A stretch of DNA of 64,000 nt from Chthoniobacter flavus. Lineage in GTDB: Bacteria > Verrucomicrobiota > Verrucomicrobiia > Chthoniobacterales > Chthoniobacteraceae. The stretch lies in contig CAMAUX010000024.1 of assembly GCA_945861435.1 (NCBI GenBank), forward strand, positions 1-64,000. Direction: 5' to 3'. Position numbers and translations under genes: made by a program. The notes beneath the pieces are model-generated. The model had not been told where the DNA came from, did not search any database, and was given only the letters and a program-made list of their open reading frames with translations. Shown here in pieces: positions 34,067 to 43,917 of this stretch. Numbering within the stretch: position 1 is the first letter of the stretch; each line of letters starts with the position of its first letter.

Positions 34067-34612
34067 ATGCCCCTCAATGACGACCGCCATGCCCACTTCA
34101 TCCGCCTGCTGAACGCGGCGCACCGGCGCCTGCTCGCGTATCTCGTGTCGCTGCTGGGCAACCGGCACGATGCGGAGGATGTGTTGCAGAAAGCGAGTAT
34201 CACCATGTGGAAGCGCTTTGAGTCGTTCGACGCTTCAAGCGTGAAGGTGGACGACGACTTCCTCTCCTGGGCATGCACGGTCGCGTTCTACGAGGCGAAG
34301 AACTTTCAGCGGGCGGCAGCGCGGTCGCGGCTTCATTTTAGCGACGAGCTCCTCGCCAGCATCGCGGATGAACGCGTGGGCGACCTCGTAAACGTGAGCG
34401 CGCGGGCCGAGGCCTTGGAGCATTGTTTGCGGAAGCTCGATGAGTCGTCGCAACGGCTCGTGGAAGCGGCGTATTTCGAGGAGGGAAGCATCCTCACGCT
34501 TGCCGCTCAGCTGGGCCGCGCGCCGCAGACACTTTACAACAGGATCAACATCATCCGCCGCAAGCTCGCTGAGTGCGTGACGGCGCGGCTCGCGGGAGGA
34601 GGCGCTGCATGA
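34067..34612 (+). CDS. ECF sigma factor (PVC type)
   Basis: A 181-residue ECF sigma factor. Sigma2: FIRLLNAAHRRLLAYLVSLLGNRHDAEDVLQKASITMWKRF. Sigma4: ESSQRLVEAAYFEEGSILTLAAQLGRAPQTLYNRINIIRRKL. This is the Rhodopirellula/Verrucomicrobium branch. ATG 34067 chosen; a GTG precedes it directly. It overlaps the FecR-LamG gene by four bases, the usual pairing with an anti-sigma/sensor in PVC bacteria. Confidence 0.88.
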   Translation: MPLNDDRHAHFIRLLNAAHRRLLAYLVSLLGNRHDAEDVLQKASITMWKRFESFDASSVKVDDDFLSWACTVAFYEAKNFQRAAARSRLHFSDELLASIADERVGDLVNVSARAEALEHCLRKLDESSQRLVEAAYFEEGSILTLAAQLGRAPQTLYNRINIIRRKLAECVTARLAGGGAA

Positions 34613-36123
34613 GCGCGGAGTTCGATGCGGACGCTCTGCGCGTGAAGTTTGCGGCGTTGCTTGATGGGAGGCTCTCTGAAGCGGAACAGGCCGAATTGGA
34701 TCGGCTGCTTGCAGGCAGCGCAGAAGCCCGGCGGCTCTGGTATCTGCACTGCGATATGGATGTTGCGCTCGCGGATTGGTCGGCGGCGCGTCGTGCCTCA
34801 CCGGACGCAATGCAAACTCCTCCGCGGCGTCCGCGCTGGCTCCGGCTCGCGGCAGCGGCGGCGGTGGTGGTGACTGGGTTCGTCTTGTGGCTTTTGCTCC
34901 CGTCGCGCGAGAAAACAGGAAACGGCGTTGCGCTGCTCTCGCAGTCCACGGATGCGGAGTGGTTGCAGTCGTCGGCCGCGATGGTGGATGGCGCAGTGCT
35001 CCCACCTGGCGATCTTTCGCTGAAGTCCGGCGCGGCTCTGATTGCGTTCTACAACGGGGCGCGCGTCGTGCTGGAGGGGCCGTGCGAGTTCAAACTGGTG
35101 TCTGCGGGAGAGGCTTGGCTCGGCAGTGGGCGGCTCACGGCGCACGTGCCACCGCAGGCGAGGGGCTTTTCAGTGCGCACGCCGACGATGCGTGTGGTTG
35201 ATCACGGTACCGACTTCGCGCTCGCGATGAACCGCGACACCACGGGCGAGGTGCATGTTTTCGGAGGGAAGGTCGAGGTGGCGTTGCCTGGCGGGACGAG
35301 CACGCTCATCACTGGAGAGGCCGTGCGCGTAGCGAAGACGGTCACTCCCACGTCTGCACGGCCCTCGGACTTCCTCGATGAGAAAAAGTTTGTGCAGCGC
35401 GCCGCCGAGCAGTCGGGCAGGCGCATGAGCGAATGGCGCGTTGCGAGCGATGCATTGAGTAGTGATGCGGCGGTACGCGTGCATTTTGTCTTCGAGCCGA
35501 CGCAGGGGACGCGTCAGGTCACGAATCGCGCCACCTACGCCGCGCCGGAAAGCCACGGGAGCATCGTCGGTGCGGAGTGGTCCGCAGGGCGCTGGCAGGC
35601 GAAGCGCGGGCTCGTCTTCCATGGCGAGGCCGACCGTGTGCGCTTCACCGTGGCGCAGTCGATGCATGCGCTGACGCTGCTCGCATGGGTGCGCATCAGC
35701 GGGCTGCCGCATCACGATAACTCGCTGCTCTACTCCGATGAGGCGACGGCAGGCTCACTGCGCTGGCAAATCACGAAGCGGGGTGAACTGCGTCTGGAAA
35801 TCGCACGTGACCTCGGCCGCAACTATGCTGACTGGGAGGCGGTGAACAGTCGCGCAGCAATCACGCCTGAGCGTCTCGACCAGTGGCTGCTGCTGGCAAC
35901 CACGTTCGATGGCCGCACGGTGCGGCACTATCTCAACGGTGAACTCATCTCCTCCGGTGCATCCTTCACGCCGCCCGCGCTCAACCTCGGCACCGCCGAA
36001 CTGAGCAACGCGCGCGATCCCGTGAAGCACCACCTGCCCTCGACGATGGATGAGTTTGCCGTGCTCGACCGCGCGATGAGCGACACGGAAATTGCGCGAC
36101 TGTTCTCCGCAGGCAGGCCCTGA
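34609..36123 (+). CDS. FecR-domain membrane protein with C-terminal LamG domain (putative anti-sigma factor)
   Basis: A 504-residue protein. A short cytoplasmic N-terminal domain (residues 1-75), one membrane helix (about 79-97), a FecR-type beta domain (120-250; FYNGARVVLEGPCEFKLVSAG, FSVRTPTMRVVDHGTDFAL, VHVFGGKVEVALPGG), and a laminin-G-like C-terminal domain (about 320-500; LTLLAWVRISGLP, WLLLATTFDGRTVRHYLNGEL, STMDEFAVLDRAMSDTEI). FecR proteins regulate their ECF sigma in response to an outside signal; the LamG part may bind carbohydrate. Good ribosome site GGGAGGAGG at 34594-34602. Confidence 0.85.
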   Translation: MSAEFDADALRVKFAALLDGRLSEAEQAELDRLLAGSAEARRLWYLHCDMDVALADWSAARRASPDAMQTPPRRPRWLRLAAAAAVVVTGFVLWLLLPSREKTGNGVALLSQSTDAEWLQSSAAMVDGAVLPPGDLSLKSGAALIAFYNGARVVLEGPCEFKLVSAGEAWLGSGRLTAHVPPQARGFSVRTPTMRVVDHGTDFALAMNRDTTGEVHVFGGKVEVALPGGTSTLITGEAVRVAKTVTPTSARPSDFLDEKKFVQRAAEQSGRRMSEWRVASDALSSDAAVRVHFVFEPTQGTRQVTNRATYAAPESHGSIVGAEWSAGRWQAKRGLVFHGEADRVRFTVAQSMHALTLLAWVRISGLPHHDNSLLYSDEATAGSLRWQITKRGELRLEIARDLGRNYADWEAVNSRAAITPERLDQWLLLATTFDGRTVRHYLNGELISSGASFTPPALNLGTAELSNARDPVKHHLPSTMDEFAVLDRAMSDTEIARLFSAGRP

Positions 36124-36188
36124 GGCAAAGGCCGGTTTCAAAATATCTGCCCGGTAACTTCACCGTGCCCCACACATTTCCCGGTGAC

Positions 36189-39100
36189 ATGAAACGCGTG
36201 ATTCTATCCATCGCAGCACTTCTGGTCTTTGCTCGTTGGCCGTTGCACACGCAATCGGGAAGAACCTCCTCGCTTGCCGATGCGGGCGAAGGCGTCAGCG
36301 CGCCGCCAGACTTCAAAGTTTCACTCATCGCCTCGGAGCCGATGATAGCGAATCCGGCAGCCATGACTGTGGCGCCGGATGGGCGCATCTTTGTTGCGGA
36401 GGACTATGTGCATGCGGAAATCAAAGGCATCACACGCGATGTGGTGAAGGTCCTTATCGGTGCGGAGAAGGGGGGCGCTGCGACGAGCGCTGTGACCATC
36501 GCGGAGGACCTCGACAGCGTGCAGGGACTCGCTTTTCACGACGGCAAACTCTACATCGCGAACTCGCCCTACATTGATGTGCTGCCCATTTCCGCCGACA
36601 ACAGGGCGGGGGAGAAAACGCATCTCATCACCGGCATTGGCGCCGGGAAGAAAGGCTTCAGCCCGACGCATCAGGCGAGCGGTCTGCTCGTGCGGGATGG
36701 CTGGCTTTACATGTGCCACGGCGACCAAGGATGCAAGGTGGCGACGAGGGAAGGGGAGGTCATTGAACTCGACCACGGCGCGATTTTGCGCTGCCGGCTC
36801 GACGGCTCGGAACTGCACATCTATGCACACGGCTTCCGCAACATTTACGGCATCGGCATGGACCGTCTCGGCAACGCATTCACGCGTGAGAACGACAACG
36901 ACGGTCGCGGCTACAACTGCCGGAGTTATCACCTGTTCAAGGGCGCGTATTTCGGCTGGCCTTTCCGCTGGCGCGAAGCGGATTCGCAGACGCCACCGCC
37001 GGACGTGCTGTCGTTCTCGCGGGATCAGGGGCACGGATCCTCGACGATGCTGTTGTGGGCCGATGCGCCCGCGTGGCCGGAACCGTTCCGCAACGTCCTG
37101 CTCTGCGGCGATTGGACGATGGCGAAGGTGATGCTCGCGCGACCGGAGAAAAGGGGCGCGACCTTTGACCTGCCCGAGACGCCGTTCATCGCCGACATGC
37201 ATACGCAGGGTGCACGCTACTCGTTCCGTCCGACCGCGCTCGCCTTCGCGCCGGACGAAAGTCTCATCATCGCCGACATGGGGACGGTATGGCTGCACTC
37301 GCGCGAACGGATCGGCCGCATCCTGCGCGTAAAGTACACCGGCCCCACTCCACCACCGCTTGGGCCGCTCGCGGGTGCTGCGCTCACACCGAGAACGCCC
37401 ACTGCAGAGTTGGTGAAGAAGCTCGGGTCGAACGATGGGGACGAGCGGGGGCGGGCTGCGCTGTTTCTGGGTGAAGCGAAGAACGCCGGGGGTGCCCCTG
37501 CTTTGCTGAAGTTGCTTGGTGATGCCGATGCGCATGTGCGATTGCGTGCTGCGGGTGCTTTGAGCGAGTTGAAGAATCCCGCAAACACCGCGGTGCTCGC
37601 GGCTGCATTTGAAAAGGAAACGGACCGCCACGTGCGGCACGCCCTCGTGATGGGCTTGCGTGCGAGCCGCGATGCCGAGGGTATCCGCGAAGCCATCCTC
37701 GCTGCGAACCCCGCGTCGCGAGAATCGCTGCTCTACGCGCTGCGCGATTTGTATGATGAGAAGGCCGTCACGGTGCTCACCGACTTCACTGCATCGAGGT
37801 ATTCGCCGGACTTGCGCGCGCGGGCAGGTGAGTTCCTCGGCGTCATCGCGAAGAAGGGTCGGCAGTACATTCGCGGTGGCAATCCCGCCCCGGAGGAATC
37901 CATCCTCACCGAGTCATGGTTCGCGACGCCGCGGGTGCTCGCACGACTCTACGAACTCATCCGCGATCCCGACAGAACCGTGCAGGCCTCCGCGCTCGGG
38001 GCCTTGCAGCGGCTCGGCGACGGGAAGGTCGTCGAGGTCGTGCTTGCTGATCTCAAAGCAGGCAAGTTGAAGCTCAACGACTCCACGGCGCTCATTCTCC
38101 TGCGCTCTGCTGGCAATGAGCGCGCCGAGTCCGTTCTCACGGAATACCTAGTGGCGCCAGGCAGCGCCGAAGCCGTGCGCTTTGAGACCGCGCGCTATCT
38201 CATGCTGGGCAGAGAGCCCGCATCCCTCGAAGCCCTGCGCGCCATCGTGAGCGACAAGGCGAGCAGCCCCGCGCTCGTGTTGGCCGCGATGGACGGACTG
38301 GCGCGCCGCAAGGACACGGCCGGGACGAACGCGCTCATCATGCACTTGAAAGACGGGGCGCCTGAGACCGCACCCGCCGCCGCGCGTGCACTTGGCGTGA
38401 TCCATTTCGCAGGCAGCGAAGCGGTCGTCACCGCCGCACTCGCCGAGGCCGCGGGCAAGGGTGACCGTGCATTGCAGACGCAGGTGCTCATCGCACTATG
38501 GCGCATTGGTGACAGCGCCGCCGTGAACGCATGCGCGCCGTTGTTGCTCGCGATCCCTCCCACTGATGAGGCGATGCAGATCGAGATCGTCGAAGCCTGC
38601 GCAACCTGCCTCGTTGAACGCCGCGACCCGATGCTCGTCCACTGGCTTGCAAACGGCCGCCTCTCGCGCGATGCCGGACGCACCATCGTGGATTTGCTGC
38701 GCAACACCGCAAAGGGCGAGTTCGGCTACTTCGGCCCGCCCGCATCGCACGCCGCAGCCGTGAAGAAATTCGTCGAGTATGCGGCGCAGAAGTTTCCGCA
38801 GTGGAAAGCACCCGCAGCGACACCACAGAGCGGCGGCGACGACATCGAGGCCACCATTTCAAAGCTCATGGCCACGGCCATCGCAGGCAACGGCGACCCG
38901 AAGAGTGGTGCCGCCGTGTTCATGAAATCCGCCTGTGTCGCCTGCCACAAAGTAAAAGGCATCGGCGGTATCCTCGGCCCCGACCTCAGCGAGATCGGCT
39001 CGCAATACGGTCGCGATATTCTTGCTGACGCAGTCCTCTACCCATCGAGTCGGATCCTCGATGGCTACCAGCAGACGATCTTCCAACTCAAGGACGGCGA

Positions 39101-39305
39101 AGTCATCGGCGGCTCCGTGCAAAGCGAAAGCCGCACGCTGGTAACGGTCACCCGCGCTGATGGCACAGTCGTGCTCGTTCCGACCAGAGACATCAGCCGC
39201 CGCACCAGCGCGCGCCTTTCGCCCATGCCCGCCGGTTTGCAAAATATGATGACCGAGCAGGAATTCGTGGATCTTGTGGTCTATCTGGACTCGCTGAAGA
39301 AATAG
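36189..39305 (+). CDS. PVC-type membrane-bound dehydrogenase with HEAT repeats and heme-c domain
   Basis: A 1,038-residue exported protein. Signal peptide (MKRVILSIAALLVFARW), then a beta-propeller domain (residues about 30-400; PDFKVSLIASEP, AMTVAPDGRIFVAEDY, RNIYGIGMDRLGNAFTRENDNDGRG), HEAT-like repeats (about 430-850), and a C-terminal cytochrome c domain with CVACH (C916, C919, H920) and a following GILGPDLSEIGSQYGRDIL. This architecture is typical of Planctomycetota/Verrucomicrobiota. It probably oxidises a sugar or alcohol in the periplasm. GTG 36165 is an alternative start. It follows the FecR gene after 65 bases, suggesting control by that sigma factor. Confidence 0.9.
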   Translation: MKRVILSIAALLVFARWPLHTQSGRTSSLADAGEGVSAPPDFKVSLIASEPMIANPAAMTVAPDGRIFVAEDYVHAEIKGITRDVVKVLIGAEKGGAATSAVTIAEDLDSVQGLAFHDGKLYIANSPYIDVLPISADNRAGEKTHLITGIGAGKKGFSPTHQASGLLVRDGWLYMCHGDQGCKVATREGEVIELDHGAILRCRLDGSELHIYAHGFRNIYGIGMDRLGNAFTRENDNDGRGYNCRSYHLFKGAYFGWPFRWREADSQTPPPDVLSFSRDQGHGSSTMLLWADAPAWPEPFRNVLLCGDWTMAKVMLARPEKRGATFDLPETPFIADMHTQGARYSFRPTALAFAPDESLIIADMGTVWLHSRERIGRILRVKYTGPTPPPLGPLAGAALTPRTPTAELVKKLGSNDGDERGRAALFLGEAKNAGGAPALLKLLGDADAHVRLRAAGALSELKNPANTAVLAAAFEKETDRHVRHALVMGLRASRDAEGIREAILAANPASRESLLYALRDLYDEKAVTVLTDFTASRYSPDLRARAGEFLGVIAKKGRQYIRGGNPAPEESILTESWFATPRVLARLYELIRDPDRTVQASALGALQRLGDGKVVEVVLADLKAGKLKLNDSTALILLRSAGNERAESVLTEYLVAPGSAEAVRFETARYLMLGREPASLEALRAIVSDKASSPALVLAAMDGLARRKDTAGTNALIMHLKDGAPETAPAAARALGVIHFAGSEAVVTAALAEAAGKGDRALQTQVLIALWRIGDSAAVNACAPLLLAIPPTDEAMQIEIVEACATCLVERRDPMLVHWLANGRLSRDAGRTIVDLLRNTAKGEFGYFGPPASHAAAVKKFVEYAAQKFPQWKAPAATPQSGGDDIEATISKLMATAIAGNGDPKSGAAVFMKSACVACHKVKGIGGILGPDLSEIGSQYGRDILADAVLYPSSRILDGYQQTIFQLKDGEVIGGSVQSESRTLVTVTRADGTVVLVPTRDISRRTSARLSPMPAGLQNMMTEQEFVDLVVYLDSLKK

Positions 39306-39322
39306 CCCAGTCCATTTACCTA

Positions 39323-41200
39323 ATGAAGCACCGTCAGACCATGGCACTCGTCCTCGCGACCGCCGCCACACTGAACGCCGCGCCGCAGATCGTTCCGCTC
39401 TTTGACGCGACGACGAAACTGGAGCCAGCCGTGCAGGAGGAACGGACCGACGCGTTGATTACACGGCTCGCAGACCGCGCACGCAGCCGACACGCGCGTG
39501 AAGGGCGGTTTCATTCGTATGACCTCTACGCGACCTTTTACTGGGAGGAGCGCACCATTGGTATCGAGATTGTTGACCACGTCGCGAAGGGCGGGAAGGA
39601 CGTGGTGTTCAGCTACGACACGCTCGCCGAACTGAGCGCGCCGGAGTTTCGCTGCTTCTTCCGCGGTATCAACACCGAGGCTGAGTATCATTTCAACACG
39701 CTGGCGCCGCTCGTCGCGCCGAACCGGCATAGCGTGAAGGTGACGCACAACGTGATGGAGAAGCGCCCGTTGCAAATGGGCGACCGCATCGAGGTGGAAA
39801 TCAGCCAGTTCATGAAAGCGCCGCAGCACGGCCAGAAGAACTACTACGGCACCACATTCCTGTACGTCGTGGGGCGCGGTGTCGTGCCGTGGGAGGGCAA
39901 AGGCGACAAGCTCGACTCGTTCCCGCTACCGGAGAAGGCATGGCTGGGCGGGCTGACGACGCTGCCGTATCCGTATTCCGACGAGCCAGCGCACCGGTTC
40001 AAGCAGATGGCTGGCAACATTGCGCCGCTCAGTGCGCAGCCCTTCATGCTTGGGCGTCGGCTGCATCACACCAACTTCGGGGACGGCTCGCACTCCGAGA
40101 AAGGCAACCCGGTTTTCGAAGGGCAGCAAGGGAAGCTCGGGCCTCAGTTCGTCGCGCACAGTTGCATCGCGTGCCACGTGAACAACGGCCGAGCGCTGCC
40201 GCCGGAGATTGGCAAGCCGATGTATCAAACGGTCATGAAACTGGGCGCGGACGAGAAAGGCGGGCCGCATCCGAAACTGGGTAGCGCGTTGCTGCCGCAC
40301 TCCATCAATGGCAAACCGGAAGCCGTCGCGAGTATCGCGAGATGGCAGAGCGTCGAGGGCAACTACGCCGACGGCACGCCATTCGCGCTGCGCAGGCCGG
40401 TGTATGCTTTCACGGGCGAGACCCCCTCGCATTTCTCGGTGCGACTGACGCCGCAACTCGTGGGCCTTGGATTACTGGAGGCGATTGATGAGGCCGATGT
40501 GCTTGCGGTCGCCGAGGCGAACGGTAAACGAGACGACGGCATCCGTGGACGCGCGCAAATCGTGTTGGACGAGAACGGCCAGCCGCGTCTCGGGCGGTTC
40601 GGCTACAAAGCCGGCCAGCCGAGTGTGCGGCACCAAATCGCCAGCGCATTCAACAGCGACATGAGCGTGACGACTTCGCTCTTTTCGAAACCCGACGTCG
40701 GGACGGGCGGCAAACCCGAACTCTCTGATGCGGACCTAGCCAACATCACGCGCTACATCAGCACGCTCGGTGTGAGCGCGCGTCGCGATCTCGAGGACCC
40801 AGAGGCGCAGCGTGGCGAGCAGCTCTTTGCGGAAGCCAGCTGCACAGCATGCCACACAGCGAATTTCACCACGAGCAAGCATCATCCGTTCGCCGAGTTG
40901 CGCGCGCAAAAGATCCATCCGTTCACCGACCTGCTGCTGCACGACATGGGTGCAGGCCTTGCCGACAATCTTGGCGAGCACGAGGCCGCCGGAGCGGATT
41001 GGCGGACGCCCCCCCTGTGGAGCATCGGTCTCACCGAAGGCGTGAGTGGGGGCGGCGGCTATCTGCACGATGGTCGCGCTCGCACCCTTGAAGAAGCCAT
41101 CCTCTGGCACGACGGCGAAGGCGGGAAATCGAAGGAGTTCTTCCGCACGATGTCGGTCGTAGATCGCGCGGCACTGGTGCGGTTTCTGAAGTCGCTGTGA
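39323..41200 (+). CDS. Di-heme oxidoreductase (DHOR / thiol oxidoreductase-like)
   Basis: A 625-residue exported protein with a signal peptide (MKHRQTMALVLATAATLNAAP) and two c-type heme sites, CIACHVNNGR (C281, C284, H285) and CTACHTANF (C507, C510, H511). The HHTNFGDGSHS, LVGLGLLEAI and SGGGGYLHDGRARTLEEAILWHDGE stretches are those of the DHOR (PF06537-type) family, also called putative thiol oxidoreductases or peroxidase-like. Located 17 bases after the PVC heme protein, so the two probably act together in periplasmic electron transfer. Confidence 0.88.
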   Translation: MKHRQTMALVLATAATLNAAPQIVPLFDATTKLEPAVQEERTDALITRLADRARSRHAREGRFHSYDLYATFYWEERTIGIEIVDHVAKGGKDVVFSYDTLAELSAPEFRCFFRGINTEAEYHFNTLAPLVAPNRHSVKVTHNVMEKRPLQMGDRIEVEISQFMKAPQHGQKNYYGTTFLYVVGRGVVPWEGKGDKLDSFPLPEKAWLGGLTTLPYPYSDEPAHRFKQMAGNIAPLSAQPFMLGRRLHHTNFGDGSHSEKGNPVFEGQQGKLGPQFVAHSCIACHVNNGRALPPEIGKPMYQTVMKLGADEKGGPHPKLGSALLPHSINGKPEAVASIARWQSVEGNYADGTPFALRRPVYAFTGETPSHFSVRLTPQLVGLGLLEAIDEADVLAVAEANGKRDDGIRGRAQIVLDENGQPRLGRFGYKAGQPSVRHQIASAFNSDMSVTTSLFSKPDVGTGGKPELSDADLANITRYISTLGVSARRDLEDPEAQRGEQLFAEASCTACHTANFTTSKHHPFAELRAQKIHPFTDLLLHDMGAGLADNLGEHEAAGADWRTPPLWSIGLTEGVSGGGGYLHDGRARTLEEAILWHDGEGGKSKEFFRTMSVVDRAALVRFLKSL

Positions 41201-41399
41201 GGTGAGGGTGCCCAGTGGTGGGAAAGACATTCGGAAAGCTCAGTCGCCCCACCCACGCTTCCCTCGAGTCCAGCCAGAAACAACCTCAACAACTCAAACC
41301 CGCGGACGACTGCACCCGCGAGGTGGACCAACCTCATGGCAGGTTTGTTCTTTCCCATGGGGAGCCGATGGTGTCAGAAAGGCGGTCTCACACACCCCT

Positions 41400-42209
41400 A
41401 TGAAGACCCCCGCAATTGCCATTTTGGCCACCGTGATTTCAGCGACTCTCCCCCTTGGTGCGCAGGAGAAGAAGCCGCTGGGTTATCAAGACACACCGCT
41501 GATTCCCGGAACCAACTGGCATGTGCACGATGGCCTCCGCCCACAGCCCAAGGTGGTGACCCCGGGCGAGTTTGGCACCCAGGAGAAGGCTTCCACGGTG
41601 CCCAGCGATGCTGTGGTGCTTTTTGACGGAAAGGATTTCTCCAAGTGGCGCGGCAAGGACGGCGACGCAAAGTGGAAGGTGGAAGGTGGTGTGGTGGAGA
41701 TCAATAAGACCGGCGATGTTTTTACCAAGGACGAGTTCGGGCCGGACATCCAGTTGCACATCGAGTGGTCGGCTCCGGTGCCTCCGAGTGGCACGGGACA
41801 GGGGCGCGGGAACAGCGGTCTCTTCTTCCACGGCAAGTACGAGGTGCAGATTCTGGACTGCTTCGAGAACCAGACTTATCCCGACGGTCAGGCGACCGCG
41901 ATTTACGGGCAGACGCCGCCGCTGGTGAATGCCTCACGCGCTCCGGGTCAGTGGCAGACGTACGATGTGGTCTTCAACGGGCCCCGGTTCAAGGATGGGC
42001 AGTTGGTGAAGCCGGCGTTCATCACCATTTTCCACAATGGTGTGCTGGTGCAGAACCACACGGAATTGCTGGGAGACACGCCGCACAAGCAGGTGGGGCG
42101 TTATGTGCCGCATCCTGAGAAGGGGGCGATCAAGATGCAGGATCACGGGAACCCGGTGCGTTTTCGCAGTATCTGGCTGCGCGAACTCAAGCCGGTGGAC
42201 AGCCAGTAG
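41400..42209 (+). CDS. DUF1080 (3-keto-glycoside hydrolase-like) secreted protein
   Basis: A 269-residue protein with signal peptide (MKTPAIAILATVISATLPLGAQ). The DUF1080 beta-sandwich pattern is clear: VVLFDGKDFSKWRGKDG, WKVEGGVVEI, NSGLFFHGKYEVQILDCFEN, QATAIYGQTPPLVNA, GQWQTYDVVFNGPRF and ITIFHNGVLVQNHTELLG. Members have recently been linked to cleavage of 3-keto-glycosides; that role is plausible beside the dehydrogenases above but not proven. ATG 41400 was chosen; frames upstream of it are not coding-like. A 282-base gap (42210-42491) after it holds nothing I recognise. Confidence 0.85.
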   Translation: MKTPAIAILATVISATLPLGAQEKKPLGYQDTPLIPGTNWHVHDGLRPQPKVVTPGEFGTQEKASTVPSDAVVLFDGKDFSKWRGKDGDAKWKVEGGVVEINKTGDVFTKDEFGPDIQLHIEWSAPVPPSGTGQGRGNSGLFFHGKYEVQILDCFENQTYPDGQATAIYGQTPPLVNASRAPGQWQTYDVVFNGPRFKDGQLVKPAFITIFHNGVLVQNHTELLGDTPHKQVGRYVPHPEKGAIKMQDHGNPVRFRSIWLRELKPVDSQ

Positions 42210-42491
42210 GCGGCGCTTCGCAGAGCGGTTTGGGTTGTCGCGGCGCGAGGGCGCTGGGCTCCCGCCTGCGTCTGCCGATCATTCCGATCGGCGGATGGCT
42301 TTGTTCTGCAGCGTGTGGTCCATGACGGTTCCCGAAGGAGACATGGTGGCTCTGGCTTTGGATCTGGGGACCAAGGGTTCGTCCAAGAGCGTCTCGGACA
42401 AGGCCCAGGCTTTGCAGGATTTGGGCTGCAGCTTGCGGTCAGAGGCGATGGGCTTACCCCGTCTCGCGGTGTTGCCGCGCTGGTTCCCTTG

Positions 42492-43781
42492 TTATTCCGG
42501 GAGCGGTTTGCCGCGTGTTTCCGGAGCCAGCCAGACGCAGGCCATGCCGACAAGGTAAACGGTGCAGACGGTCATGCCGGCTTTTGGGTAGCTGCCTCCG
42601 AAGAGACTCAGGAGGGCTCCCATCTGCCATGCGCCGGTGGCGGCGAACACGCGGCCGAAGTTGAATGCGAGCCCTTGACCTGTGGCGCGGACTCGGGTGG
42701 GGAAGAGTTCCGGCAGATATTGAGGAAGCCATCCGTAGAACGAGGAGGTGCACGCGCCGACGAGCAGGACTACTGCGAAGAAGCCGGGGGATACGGCGCT
42801 AAAAGTTTGGAAGAGAAGTGTGCACGCGAGGAGGGAGCTGAAGCAGAGGACGAAGTAAATGGGACGGCGTCCGAAGTAGATTCCGAGCAGAGGGGCGGAG
42901 AGGCTGCCTATGACGGCACCCATGCTTTGGAAAAGTTGAGCATAGGCCTTGGCGGTGTCTTTGAGCGGGTGGTTGGCCTTCTTGGCCATTTCGTCGGCCC
43001 AGAGTGGGATCCATTGCACGATGCCCCATGTCACGATGAGGGCGACACTGGCGAAGACGATTGCCAGTGTGGTATTGCGCAGCAGGGCGGGCGCAAAGAT
43101 CTCGCGGACAGGGTTGGTGGCGGGCTTGCTCTGAGCTTCCTTCCAGAGCTCGGACTCGGGAACGAAGAGTCGGATAAGAAAGGTGAGGATGGCAGGTGTT
43201 GCGCCCACGAGCATGACCCAACGCCAGGAGTCCTGTGTGATGGGGAAGAGGATGCCGATGCCAGCGATCAGGCAGTAGCCGAGATTGGCGGCGGCTCCGA
43301 TGGAGGCGGCCATCCACGGGCGTTTGTCAGCTGGCCAGGATTCCATGACCAGCGCGACGCCGAGGGACCATTCGCCGCCCATGCCGAGAGCGCCGAGGGC
43401 ACGCAGTGCGCCGAGTTGCCATGGTTGCTGAGCGAAGTAGGCGAGGCCTGCGAAGAGGGAGTAGGTGAGGATGCTGTAGGTCATCGCCTTGACCCGTCCG
43501 ATCCGGTCGCCGAGCCAGCCGAAGACGAGGCCTCCGGCCGCGGCGCCGAGGAGGAAGAGGGCGGTGATGCGGCCCATCCATAATTTGACGAACCAGTCGC
43601 CCTCGATGCCTTGTGCGAGTTGCATGGCTTTGAGGGCCGGACTGGCGACGAGGGGGAAGATGCCCATCTCCATGCCATCGAACATCCAGCCCAAGAATGC
43701 GGCGAAGAGCGTGAGCCAGAGTTTTTTGCCGTGCGGACTGGCGGCGGAGGGCGTTGCGGGAGTAAGGACAGGGGAATTCAC
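42492..43781 (-). CDS. Major facilitator superfamily transporter (sugar/organic acid:H+ symporter type)
   Basis: A 429-residue protein with about 12 membrane helices. The first, FAAFLGWMFDGMEMGIFPLV, has the GWxFDGxE motif of the aromatic acid/sialic acid/metabolite:H+ symporter branch; the loop between helices 2 and 3 reads LVFGWLGDRIGRVKAM (the MFS G-x-x-x-D-R-x-G-R motif) and the halfway loop has YFGRRPIYF. Substrate unknown. No SD was examined closely; ATG 43781 fits the helix pattern. It follows the htrA gene at a distance with a terminator in between, so it is likely a separate unit. Confidence 0.88.
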   Translation of the reverse strand: MNSPVLTPATPSAASPHGKKLWLTLFAAFLGWMFDGMEMGIFPLVASPALKAMQLAQGIEGDWFVKLWMGRITALFLLGAAAGGLVFGWLGDRIGRVKAMTYSILTYSLFAGLAYFAQQPWQLGALRALGALGMGGEWSLGVALVMESWPADKRPWMAASIGAAANLGYCLIAGIGILFPITQDSWRWVMLVGATPAILTFLIRLFVPESELWKEAQSKPATNPVREIFAPALLRNTTLAIVFASVALIVTWGIVQWIPLWADEMAKKANHPLKDTAKAYAQLFQSMGAVIGSLSAPLLGIYFGRRPIYFVLCFSSLLACTLLFQTFSAVSPGFFAVVLLVGACTSSFYGWLPQYLPELFPTRVRATGQGLAFNFGRVFAATGAWQMGALLSLFGGSYPKAGMTVCTVYLVGMACVWLAPETRGKPLPE

Positions 43782-43852
43782 GGGTGCGAGCGTGATGCGT
43801 TAAAACGAGTGGCTCAACCTTCAAATGAAGGTGGGAGGGGGGCAAAAGCGAA

Positions 43853-43882
43853 GGGCGGCGCCCCGGTGAGGAGGCGCCGCCC
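43853..43882 (-). terminator. Terminator after the HtrA gene
   Basis: A 10-bp perfect stem GGGCGGCGCC/GGCGCCGCCC with a 10-base loop, 35 bases after the htrA stop. On the minus strand it is followed by TTCGCTTTTG, a weak T-rich tail. It probably ends the htrA transcript before the MFS gene. Confidence 0.6.
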
Positions 43883-43917
43883 GTGATGTCGGATCGGGTT
43901 CGGTGGAAGGGGGGGGA

